Source: Agarilytica sp045430305 (lineage in GTDB: Bacteria; Pseudomonadota; Gammaproteobacteria; Pseudomonadales; Cellvibrionaceae). Taken from it: a stretch of 64,000 bases of DNA. Position 1 is the first letter of the stretch; each line of letters opens with the position of its first letter. Both the position numbers and the translations under genes were made by a program. The notes below the pieces were generated by a model that saw only the letters and a program-made list of their open reading frames with translations, was not told where the DNA came from and made no database searches. Where the stretch lies: the NCBI GenBank assembly GCA_045430305.1, contig JAILXW010000003.1, positions 434,001 through 498,000 on the forward strand. The letters are read 5' to 3'. Positions 56,957-64,000 of this stretch are shown here, piece by piece.

Positions 56957-57352
56957 ATGAAGCATATTGTTAGTGTTATTCTTGTATTGATTTCCTTCAG
57001 TCATAGTGCAAATGCAGAAATAAAAAAGGTTGTATTTCACATCGACCAAAAAGAGAAAGGAAGCTATTTGGTGAGGTCGGTTGGCAATTTTGTGTCTTCT
57101 AACCCTAATGCCAAGGTGGTGGTTGTCGTAAATAATACAGCTGTACTTAGGTTATATGTAAAGAGTAAGTTAAGCACTAAATTCACAGAACTTATGCAAC
57201 AAGGTGTAGATGTTGGCGTATGTAATAATGCAATTATTGCGAATGAAGTAGATGCAGCGTCGGTTATTCCTGGAGTGAAATTTTTGAAAAAAGGCGGAGT
57301 AACGCGAATCATCGAGCTTCAATCTCAAGGTTATGCATATATCAAAATCTGA
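56957..57352 (+). CDS. Exported DsrE/DsrF-like protein
   Basis: A 131-residue protein with a signal peptide (MKHIVSVILVLISFSHSANA, cut before EIKK) and a DsrE-type Rossmann-like domain: VVFHIDQKEKG, AKVVVVVNNTAVLRLY, and LMQQGVDVGVCNNAIIANEV with the cysteine typical of sulfur-carrier members. Exported DsrE family proteins are common near sulfur or intracellular-signal genes, but none is adjacent. AAGGAAGGGC precedes the ATG. Confidence 0.82.
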   Translation: MKHIVSVILVLISFSHSANAEIKKVVFHIDQKEKGSYLVRSVGNFVSSNPNAKVVVVVNNTAVLRLYVKSKLSTKFTELMQQGVDVGVCNNAIIANEVDAASVIPGVKFLKKGGVTRIIELQSQGYAYIKI

Positions 57353-57503
57353 ATGTAAGTGGTGCCGAGAAAGTGTTGTCACGGTTCTTGCTCTGATGCA
57401 CTAAGGCCACAGATAGCGTGCGTGAGAATGATGAAGCTGAAATATGTATATTTTTTTTGGGCTGCGATACTTTCGGTGCTTCGGTAAATTTTTGTGGTAA
57501 AGC

Positions 57504-58418
57504 ATGTCGGTGCAAAGTATGAAAGCAGTTAAACGATTTTTAGGTGTGCAAAGCCCGGTTCATATATCGGACCGGGTTGCGTCAGTCTTAGGCGGTTTTA
57601 TTGCAATCTTTGCGACGTTTTTTGCGAGTAGCTATACCTTAGGCTTTGAAGGTGGGCTTGCTATATTGCCCTCCATGGGGGCTGCTACAGTTTTACTATT
57701 TGCCGTACCTCATGGTCAGCTTTCTACCCCTTGGGCGCTGTTTGCCGGGAACACAATATCGGCAGTGGCGGGTGTAACGGCTTTTATTTTGGTGCCCAAC
57801 GTGTACCTTGCAGCGGCATGTGCCGTGGGGGCATCGATATTATTAATGCACTTCGCGCGCTGTATTCATCCACCTGGCGGTGCTACAGCTTTGGCTTTTG
57901 TTGTAGGTGGTAGCACGCTACAGAATTTGGGCTATTGGTATGTGTTAACGCCGACGCTGGTTAATTGCGGCGTACTTTTTATTGTCGCATTTATATTTAA
58001 CAATCGCTTTGATTGGCGAAGATACCCCCAAAGCTTAATGCGCTATCGGCAAGTGACTTATAGTCCGGGCACCAAACAAATTTCAGTGGCTCATATCAGG
58101 CAAGCAGTCGATCAGGCAGGTATCGTTATTGATACGACTGCAGAACAAATCAAACACATTGCAGACCTTGCTGATCAAATTATGCGACAAGAAAAAGTCG
58201 CTGGTTTTGATTTGGAACTCGGTGCGTTTTACACAAATGGCCTACCGGGAAGAGAATGGTCAGTTCGGCAGGTGATCGAAGAACGAAAACATGAAGACCC
58301 ATCAAAAGACATGGTGATATATAGAACTGTTGAAGGTGCAAACAAGGGTATCTCTGGTAGTTGTAATCTAGAAGTGTTTGCCACTTGGGCGAGAGAGAAG
58401 CTTCGGTCCGGTAGCTAA
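57504..58418 (+). CDS. HPP family membrane protein with extra C-terminal domain
   Basis: A 304-residue protein. The first 180 residues are the HPP domain: four membrane helices with the signature MHFARCIHPPGGATALAF. Family members such as nitrite transporter-like HPP proteins lie in the inner membrane. Residues 190-304 form a polar domain (ISVAHIRQAVDQAGIVIDTTA, LELGAFYTNGLPGREWSVRQ) that I do not recognise; it is not an obvious CBS pair. No regulator is adjacent. Confidence 0.8.
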   Translation: MSVQSMKAVKRFLGVQSPVHISDRVASVLGGFIAIFATFFASSYTLGFEGGLAILPSMGAATVLLFAVPHGQLSTPWALFAGNTISAVAGVTAFILVPNVYLAAACAVGASILLMHFARCIHPPGGATALAFVVGGSTLQNLGYWYVLTPTLVNCGVLFIVAFIFNNRFDWRRYPQSLMRYRQVTYSPGTKQISVAHIRQAVDQAGIVIDTTAEQIKHIADLADQIMRQEKVAGFDLELGAFYTNGLPGREWSVRQVIEERKHEDPSKDMVIYRTVEGANKGISGSCNLEVFATWAREKLRSGS

Positions 58419-58739
58419 ACTGACGTCTGTTCCTTCCACATAAGTAGAGCGCAGCTCGGTGCATTTCTTGTGGGTGTTTGAGAAAAAGTTAGGGCAAAAG
58501 CGTGAGTGAGATAGAAGCGAGAAAATAAGCGGTTTGGCCACGCCGCAGACCCAATTGAACGCTTTCGGGGCACACTTGTACAATACGCCAATATTGGCCA
58601 GATCGCTGCTGGGGTTTTAGGCCAACGCCTAAGCTCCGAACGACGGCGGGCAATTTTCGGTTGAGTTGGATGCCGAGCCCCATTGGCTACATGGGCTTAT
58701 CGTTGTTGTGTTCATGTGCTTCGGCTAGGAAGAGAAAAA

Positions 58740-58862
58740 ATGGCGCCGAAAATTGGTTCTACTATAGAAAAGCTATTTCGCACTGATAAAACTGTGGGTT
58801 ATTATATCCGCGATTTGCGCGAAGTTTTCTGGGTGGAACACCCCGGGGCGGGGTCATCCTGA
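58740..58862 (+). CDS. Possible small protein of 40 residues
   Basis: A short ORF, MAPKIGSTIEKLFRTDKTVG and so on to HPGAGSS, with AGGAAGAG 7 nt before the ATG, a better ribosome site than many genes in this window. I recognise no family. It lies alone in a 650-bp gap. Confidence 0.35.
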   Translation: MAPKIGSTIEKLFRTDKTVGYYIRDLREVFWVEHPGAGSS

Positions 58863-58887
58863 CCGAACGTGCATACTAAAAAAGTAG

Positions 58888-58916
58888 TTGACTTGCTCTA
58901 TAAAAGCCTGTATTTT
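58888..58916 (+). promoter_or_regulatory. Promoter of the cold-shock gene
   Basis: TTGACT (58888-58893), 17 bp, TATTTT (58911-58916). It would give a leader of about 150 nt, as in cspA genes, where the leader folds to control translation at low temperature. Confidence 0.6.
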
Positions 58917-59071
58917 GCGCTCAGCTAGAAAGTAAGCCTCATTTTTTATATGCTCCACTACGTCGTATCTTTGTCGTCCTTCGTCCTGTAGTTTTAAAAT
59001 TTTGACTTTTTTTTCACGCTAATCACGCCCACGAAGGCACTTTTAAATTTTTTATTACAGGATTATCCAAT

Positions 59072-59281
59072 ATGTCTGACAAAACTACTGGCACAGTAAA
59101 ATGGTTTAACGAATCAAAAGGTTTTGGCTTTATCGAACAAGAGTCTGGCCCAGACGTTTTTGCACACTTCAGTGCAATCGCAAGCTCCGGCTTCAAAACT
59201 CTTGCTGAAGGCCAAAAAGTTGAGTTCACTGTAACTCAAGGCCAAAAAGGCCCACAAGCGGAAAACATTGTTGCGCTTTAA
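59072..59281 (+). CDS. CspA-family cold-shock protein
   Basis: A 69-residue OB-fold RNA chaperone. RNP1 is KGFGFIE and RNP2 is VFAHFSAI, with TGTVKWFNESKGFGF at the start. It binds single-stranded RNA and melts secondary structure. The long 5' leader from the promoter at 58888 suggests post-transcriptional cold control. Codons are highly biased to common ones. A terminator follows 29 bp after the stop. Confidence 0.97.
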   Translation: MSDKTTGTVKWFNESKGFGFIEQESGPDVFAHFSAIASSGFKTLAEGQKVEFTVTQGQKGPQAENIVAL

Positions 59282-59303
59282 TATTTGCTAACTAAGCAAA
59301 TAT
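59281..59303. other. Inverted repeat after the cold-shock stop
   Basis: ATATTTGCT (59281-59289), AACTA, AGCAAATAT (59295-59303), a perfect 9-bp palindrome between the stop and the terminator. Confidence 0.6.
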
Positions 59304-59309
59304 ACGAAA

Positions 59310-59337
59310 AAGCAAGTCATCGCGACTTGCTTTTTTT
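59310..59337 (+). terminator. Terminator of the cold-shock gene
   Basis: AAGCAAGTC (59310-59318), loop ATCGC, GACTTGCTT (59324-59332) and a T-run to 59337. Confidence 0.93.
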
Positions 59338-59478
59338 GTGCCCAAAATAATTGTTAGCACCATTATCAACTGTACATGAGCGCTAGCATTCTCAAGAAAA
59401 TTCTAGTTGTTGCTCTACCACGTGCGGTTTAACATAGACCTCGCTTTTATGATCACATCGTTTTTTACTAACTAAACT

Positions 59479-59928
59479 ATGAAAATATGGGTCGATGCTG
59501 ACGCCTGTCCTGTCGCTATAAAAGAAGTACTGTTTCGAGCATCAAACCGAATAGGTATTGAGCTCATATTGGTCGCGAATCAATATATTAAAGTCCCCAA
59601 CTCAAGCACGATTAAGATGCTGCAGGTGCCTTCGGGTTTTGACGTGGCAGACAATGAAATTGTCCAACGCACCGAGGCTGGCGACCTAATAATCACAAGC
59701 GATATTCCCCTGGCGTCTGAAGTATTAGAAAAGAACGCGTTTGTTTTAAGCCCCCGTGGTGAACGAATGACCAAAGATAACATTGGCGCGCGTCTAAATA
59801 TGCGTGATTTTATGGAAACGATGCGCTCAAGTGGTGTTCACACAGGGGGGCCACAAGCAATGACAAAAAGCGATATTAAAGCTTTTGCAGATCAGCTGGA
59901 TAAGATGCTCGCCAAAGCTAAAAAATAA
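59479..59928 (+). CDS. YaiI/YqxD family protein (DUF188)
   Basis: A 149-residue PIN-like protein of unknown function. It starts MKIWVDADACPVAIKEVLFR, the signature of the family, and has EAGDLIITSDIPLASEV and LSPRGERMTKDNIGARLNMR. Similar to E. coli YaiI. The context gives no clue to a partner. Confidence 0.93.
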   Translation: MKIWVDADACPVAIKEVLFRASNRIGIELILVANQYIKVPNSSTIKMLQVPSGFDVADNEIVQRTEAGDLIITSDIPLASEVLEKNAFVLSPRGERMTKDNIGARLNMRDFMETMRSSGVHTGGPQAMTKSDIKAFADQLDKMLAKAKK

Positions 59929-59989
59929 AACGAACAACAATACAACTAACTTAATACGATAGTCATTAAAGATACTAAGGGGTGAGAAA

Positions 59990-60358
59990 GTGGATAGAAA
60001 ATATGTCATGACAGCAATCGGATATGGAATTCTCGGTTTGATCCTGGGCATTTATATGGCCGCCACGCGCAATCATTCTCAGTTGCCTACACACGCACAT
60101 ATCATGCTACTGGGCTTTGTTGTATCTTTTATTTACGGCGCGAGTTTTAAACTCTGGTTAAGTGAAGCCTCCGGCAAGCTAGTTTCTGTGCAGTTTTACC
60201 TTCACCAAATTGGTACGCCTATTTTGTTGTTGTCCCTATTTTTAATGTATGGCAACGTTGTTGCTGCCAAATCGCTTGCACCCTTTCTTGCGCTTTCATC
60301 GATACTTATTTTGGCTGGCATGATTTGCTTTAAAGTACTGTTTATCAAAAACAAATAA
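59990..60358 (+). CDS. Four-helix membrane protein resembling heme-copper oxidase subunit I
   Basis: A 122-residue inner-membrane protein with about four helices. QLPTHAHIMLLGFVVSFIYG has histidines in the pattern of heme-binding helices of oxidase subunit I-like and NnrS-like proteins, and a further histidine lies in YLHQIGTPILLL. The start is GTG at 59990 with GGGGTGAG 5 nt upstream. Heme binding is an inference. Confidence 0.72.
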   Translation: MDRKYVMTAIGYGILGLILGIYMAATRNHSQLPTHAHIMLLGFVVSFIYGASFKLWLSEASGKLVSVQFYLHQIGTPILLLSLFLMYGNVVAAKSLAPFLALSSILILAGMICFKVLFIKNK

Positions 60359-60767
60359 ACACAGAGAATAGAATACGAATAAAGCGAAGGTATCGAGAAA
60401 ATTTCCGCTTGCCCTTGTCGTAAAGTAAAAACCAAAGGTGAGCCAGATATGATCGACGCCATGAAAGGTGAAACGTAGCGTTCTATCAAGTGGTAGACAG
60501 TGGCCGATAGAATGAACGCCAATTTTGTGATGCCTGTGCTACGTTCTGTACCGGCTTGCGTAAGTTATGCCAGACAACGCGGTTGTCGCAGAAGGTTAGT
60601 GTGAAGGCTCAGAATATAAAACACCGAACTATACGGTATCGACAAAGTCGAAACATCACTGGGTAAGTTTGCTTGGCAATGTATGTTGTTAGCAAAACAA
60701 ACACCCAACAGTTAAAGAGTTCACCGCTTTCGCAACCAGATAAAATTTCTAAAATTTAGGGACGAAA
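60359..60767. other. Non-coding gap, no clear features
   Basis: About 410 bp. I see no strong repeat, terminator or supported ORF. ORFs on the minus strand here run into the membrane-protein gene and look like shadows. Confidence 0.4.
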
Positions 60768-61616
60768 ATGTACAAAATACTAACAGTATGCTCACTTAGT
60801 TTTGCATTATTGGCCTGTGCGAATCAGAACCTGACCGAAGCGCAAAAGTATGAAAAGTTACAAAATAGCTTGAAATACGACAGCTATCGTAAGCTATCGA
60901 AAACCGGGATTGGTGCGATAGTCGATACTTATAATCATGTCGCCGAAAAAGAAGACAAGCAGCAAGCAACAAAGCCTTACGTTTTTGCCATGAGTAGTTT
61001 TATTTGGTTGATGGCCATGCAGCCAGACTTTGCTATTGCAGATGCAAATACAGCACGCAGGAAAAAAGCGTCTGATAAAGCGCGGTATGTAGCGCTGGCT
61101 ACTCAATCAATGGCATTTTATCAAAAAGGTTGGTCTGGCTTGGCAGAAGGTTACAGTCAAGAAGCTAAAACCCTTATGGCCGCCGGTAATATTAACGAAA
61201 CGTATGAAAATGAGCAGCAGCTCGCTTACTTGGTGCTTGGTGGTCTAGCTATTTATAACGGTGATTCGGTATTAGCGCAAAATAGTTTCCAGGGTTTGGG
61301 AGAAAGTGTAGGAAAACCTTGGTTGGCAGATTTGGCGCGTATTGCGGTAGGTTTAAAAGAAGGTACGCTTTCAGAATCTCTGCGTATTATCAGAGGCTTG
61401 AGAAACAATGAAAACCTATCTGATTCAGAGAGAATGTTGTTTACCAGACTAAACAAATCGCTTTCTAAACAGCAAGAAAGCGGTGGTATTAAGCGGAATA
61501 CACTCAACCGACAAATCACAAATATTGCATTTCAGGCAGTGCTAGATAGCGAAAATGAATCGATAGCTGCATTAGGGAATAAGATAAAAAAATTCCAAAA
61601 TAAGATAGATCTTTAA
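60768..61616 (+). CDS. Predicted lipoprotein with TPR-like helices
   Basis: A 282-residue lipoprotein, lipobox LLAC (Cys17) in MYKILTVCSLSFALLACANQ. The rest is alpha-helical with repeated patterns as in TPR or Sel1 proteins (YVALATQSMAFYQKGWSGLA, QLAYLVLGGLAIYNGDSVLA). It lies 25 bp before the alpha/beta-hydrolase gene, so both are likely one operon with related envelope roles. No family name is known to me. Confidence 0.75.
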   Translation: MYKILTVCSLSFALLACANQNLTEAQKYEKLQNSLKYDSYRKLSKTGIGAIVDTYNHVAEKEDKQQATKPYVFAMSSFIWLMAMQPDFAIADANTARRKKASDKARYVALATQSMAFYQKGWSGLAEGYSQEAKTLMAAGNINETYENEQQLAYLVLGGLAIYNGDSVLAQNSFQGLGESVGKPWLADLARIAVGLKEGTLSESLRIIRGLRNNENLSDSERMLFTRLNKSLSKQQESGGIKRNTLNRQITNIAFQAVLDSENESIAALGNKIKKFQNKIDL

Positions 61617-61641
61617 TGCCAATAACGTTGATAGAAGCCTT

Positions 61642-63120
61642 ATGAACAAAAGAACATACCAAATTGTAGTGAGCTTTTTCTTCCTGTTTCTGTATGGTGA
61701 AATCACACATGCGGAAACGATATTCGACCGGGCGGTAAAACTTGTAACCAGTGTTACTGGTGATGAAGACGACAACAAGCAAAATAACAAAAAGTCAGAC
61801 CTATCATTCAAAGTTAATATGCCAAATGACCTGCCTTCTCATTGGCATCTAAGCGCGCTAAGAGAGCATGTCTTCGGTGGCGAAATTTTATTGGCAGAAG
61901 CGGGCAGTATTAATAAACCTATCATCCTTCTTGTTCATGGTTTGGGGGCTTCGGGAATGCGTGATTGGCTCAACGTCGTGCCAAGTTTAGAGCATGACTA
62001 CCGCGTTGTGATGTTGGATTTACCGGGCTTTGCTTCTTCCTCAACGCCTGCTGGCAAATATTCCCCCAGTAATTATGCGCGGGTTTTAGCGGAAGTAAAA
62101 ACATATATTTCGCCGCATGAAAAAATTCGCGTTATCGGCCACTCAATGGGTGGTGCGGTGACATTGCGCTATGCTGCCGACTTCCCAGACGACGTATCAA
62201 GCATCGTGTTAGTCGATGCTGCTGGAATACTCGAGCGTACCGCATTTATTAAACATAACGCATCTTTGCCAGATATACTTGAATACTCACCAGGTAAACT
62301 GAATCAAATCGTTAACAATACAAAAGACTTTGGCCACAACCTTGTAGAGGTGGTGAATACATTTCCCGATGTGACTCGATTATTAGTGACGGATTCTGCA
62401 TGGGCCAAGGTGTTTGGTAATCGCGGAAACATAAATGCAGCGTTTGCGCTTATTAAAGAAGATTTTAGCGACGCGCTGCATAAAGTAAAAATACCTGTGG
62501 GAATATTATGGGGTGAGGATGATGGTGTAGCGCCATTGCGTACTGGTAAAGTGTTAGATCGGCAACTTGAAAATGCATCGCTTGTTGTAATACCAGGTGC
62601 GAAGCATGTTCCTATGAAAAGCCACCCAGAGCAATTCAATGCGTATCTGAAACAATTGATTGAGACACCGAACCAAACGCCAAGTTGGTCTAAACAGATT
62701 GCTGAGCTTAAGTGTCGTAATGAGCAGGGCAAAACATACAGTGGTAGTTACAAGCGAATTGATATATCTAAGTGTAACGATGTTACATTAATCAATGTGA
62801 CCGCAGAGGAAATAAAGATTAAGAACTCCCGCGTTAATTTAGAAAATGTAACCATAAATTCCAGTACTTTGGCGATGAAAGTAAAAAAATCTACCGTTCA
62901 CGCGACCAACATAGAAATACGAGCAAAAGACGGTATACAGGCTAAAGCCAGTCGTTTTGATATTGCGGGTGCTAATATACAGGTAACAAATAAAGCAGTT
63001 TTTGCTACAGAGAAGTCACGCTTTATATTTTCTATTAGTCAGATACAAAGTGCATTTAGTCGTAGTTCGGTACATGGTGTGTACCAGTTAGAAAATGAAA
63101 TACTTGATAAAAAAATATAA
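61642..63120 (+). CDS. Exported alpha/beta-hydrolase with a C-terminal beta-helix-like tail
   Basis: A 492-residue protein with a signal peptide (YQIVVSFFFLFLYGEITHAE). Residues 90-350 form an alpha/beta-hydrolase fold: oxyanion LLVHGLGASGMRDW, nucleophile GHSMGG (S168), acid in WGEDDGVAP and histidine in PGAKHVPMKSHPEQF. After about 360 the tail is a run of short strands (TLINVTAEEIKIKNSRVNLE, NVTINSSTLAMKVKKSTVHA) like a right-handed beta-helix, an unusual addition. It follows the lipoprotein at 60768. Substrate unknown; an esterase or lipase role is possible. Confidence 0.8.
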   Translation: MNKRTYQIVVSFFFLFLYGEITHAETIFDRAVKLVTSVTGDEDDNKQNNKKSDLSFKVNMPNDLPSHWHLSALREHVFGGEILLAEAGSINKPIILLVHGLGASGMRDWLNVVPSLEHDYRVVMLDLPGFASSSTPAGKYSPSNYARVLAEVKTYISPHEKIRVIGHSMGGAVTLRYAADFPDDVSSIVLVDAAGILERTAFIKHNASLPDILEYSPGKLNQIVNNTKDFGHNLVEVVNTFPDVTRLLVTDSAWAKVFGNRGNINAAFALIKEDFSDALHKVKIPVGILWGEDDGVAPLRTGKVLDRQLENASLVVIPGAKHVPMKSHPEQFNAYLKQLIETPNQTPSWSKQIAELKCRNEQGKTYSGSYKRIDISKCNDVTLINVTAEEIKIKNSRVNLENVTINSSTLAMKVKKSTVHATNIEIRAKDGIQAKASRFDIAGANIQVTNKAVFATEKSRFIFSISQIQSAFSRSSVHGVYQLENEILDKKI

Positions 63121-63214
63121 ACTTATTAAATCGATGTTTGCTTTTCTCTTAAATTGAAACGTTTTCTAGCGTAAAAACCATCTTTCAAGCACGTCTTATA
63201 GGTCTTCCCTTTTT

Positions 63215-63234
63215 AAAATGGAATATTCCATTTT
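63215..63234. promoter_or_regulatory. 20-bp perfect palindrome, candidate operator
   Basis: AAAATGGAATATTCCATTTT, a perfect palindrome 161 bp before the start of the last gene and 95 bp after the hydrolase stop. No T-run follows, so an operator is more likely than a terminator. Confidence 0.5.
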
Positions 63235-63395
63235 TAGCTAAGCTCTAAAAATCATAATCAAGTAGTCATATTTATCTGAAAATATTCACTAGTATTCGTT
63301 TGCTCCGTATTAGATAACAAGGAGCAGCGGGGCGTTGATTTTTTGTTGGATTCCAATAGAAGCATATACTATCAATGACCAAATAGGACTTAATC

Positions 63396-63835
63396 ATGTT
63401 TATAAAAAATCATTAATTACGTCACTGGCCTTAGCTTCAGCTTTTTTCGTGAACGCAGGTTTCGCCGTGCCACCAACATGTGAAGTGATTGATGTTACGG
63501 AAATACAGGAAAACAATGTCACTAACTGCGAGGTTGGCCCCGGATTTATTATTGACTGGGCGAATGGTGGAACGAATGTCTCAACCTTCTGGACTGCGGG
63601 TGATTACGTACTTCAAGTGTATGCGGAAGATGTAAATGGTGAGTTTCACTATTCGAGAAATATCGAGTTCACGGTAGAATTCGACGCACCTTGGTTTACC
63701 GATACGAACCAAAATCACTTGTTATCTGGCCGTGATTACCCATTTGGTTTTCAATATTCTGGTATTGGTACAAATGAAGCGTTGGGTTCTGCGTACGTTG
63801 AAACGAGTCTACGGAGCGATTTTCCTGGTTTTTGA
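63396..63835 (+). CDS. Secreted protein of unknown function with a frameshifted signal peptide
   Basis: From ATG 63396 (TAGGA 7 nt upstream) the frame reads MFIKNH and stops. One base later the frame encodes KKSLITSLALASAFFVNAGFA, a full signal peptide, then VPPTCEVIDVTEIQENNV and about 120 residues of a beta-rich domain. Adding one A to the six-A run at 63404-63409 would join them as MFIKKSLITSLALAS. So the gene seems interrupted by a one-base deletion or is expressed by slippage. The frame is also open from an ATG at 63335, but that gives a poor N-terminus. The product is not recognised. Confidence 0.6.
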
Positions 63836-63924
63836 AGCCTGGTAGATTCGTGTAACTAGTCAAAAAATATCTCGTTACGCTTGCAGCAGCGTTTGTAAAA
63901 CTTGTTAGCTGCGTGGCATTATTG

Positions 63925-63952
63925 AAGCCGGTGCATCGTCACCGGCTTTTTT
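63925..63952 (+). terminator. Intrinsic terminator near the window end
   Basis: AAGCCGGTG (63925-63933), loop CATCGT, CACCGGCTT (63940-63948) and T-run to 63952. Confidence 0.93.
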
Positions 63953-64000
63953 GGTTTGTAATATCGACGATGAGAGATAGGGCAGGATAGACGCGAACAT

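Larger units (their letters stand above)
58419..59071. other. Gap between HPP and cold-shock genes
   Basis: Besides the possible small ORF at 58740, the gap holds a promoter at 58888-58916 and the cold-shock leader. I see no other ORF with a ribosome site. Confidence 0.4.

Noticed and set aside
51781..57352. Integron cassette array suggested by small same-strand genes
   Set aside because: I found no paired attC-type sites or integrase; spacing and ribosome sites differ between genes.
58489..58683. 64-codon minus-strand ORF before the cold-shock gene
   Set aside because: No ribosome site or recognisable pattern; composition is as expected by chance.
60202..60522. 106-codon minus-strand ORF over the oxidase-like gene
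   Set aside because: It overlaps a well-supported plus-strand membrane protein and mirrors its hydrophobic codons.

Overview
The window is a chromosomal replication-origin region of a marine-type gammaproteobacterium. Its core genes are in the order and orientation familiar from Pseudomonas: gmk-rpoZ-spoT-ridA, parB-parA-rsmG-mnmG, mnmE-yidC-yidD-rnpA-rpmH, dnaA-dnaN-recF-gyrB, then plsC-gmhB-glyS-glyQ and an HtrB/LpxL-type acyltransferase. That order, moderate GC, many secreted Ig/cadherin-like and beta-barrel proteins and several c-di-GMP enzymes suggest the Cellvibrionales/Pseudomonadales (relatives of Saccharophagus or Teredinibacter). The genus is an inference.

Layout. 1-3323: end of gmk, rpoZ, spoT, ridA. 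3616-29150: an accessory block placed between spoT-ridA and parB. It holds outer-membrane barrels, two membrane-anchored Ser/Thr kinases, a TauE/SafE transporter, a serine hydrolase, a PhoH-like ATPase, a CBS-GGDEF protein and a lipoprotein methyltransferase. It also holds a four-gene minus-strand cluster (16456-26719): a heme-c/cadherin surface protein, a caspase-like lipoprotein with Sel1 repeats, an autotransporter-type barrel and a tri-heme lipoprotein. 29289-50508: the conserved origin core, with two perfect parS sites inside recF, perfect DnaA boxes between rpmH and dnaA, and a second origin-like AT-rich region between mnmG and mnmE. 50682-64000: an acyltransferase followed by small plus-strand accessory genes (VF530 family, GFA family, zinc ribbon, EamA, monooxygenase-like, SLATT, PAS-GGDEF, DsrE, HPP, cold shock, YaiI, a heme-oxidase-like membrane protein, a lipoprotein plus alpha/beta-hydrolase pair).

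How the genes work together. DnaA, DnaN, RecF and GyrB start and support replication. ParA/ParB with the parS sites segregate the origin. RpmH, RnpA, YidD and YidC serve ribosome, RNase P and membrane insertion. MnmE and MnmG together modify the tRNA wobble uridine. The best candidate for an undescribed system is the caspase/cytochrome/autotransporter operon: every product has an export signal, two carry c-type heme motifs, and the only enzyme-like module is a caspase fold expected in the periplasm. Other odd items are a small secreted-protein gene with a stop codon exactly at the signal-peptide boundary behind seven perfect 10-bp repeats, a signal peptide broken by one missing A in an A-run, and a 23-bp perfect inverted repeat beside a kinase gene.
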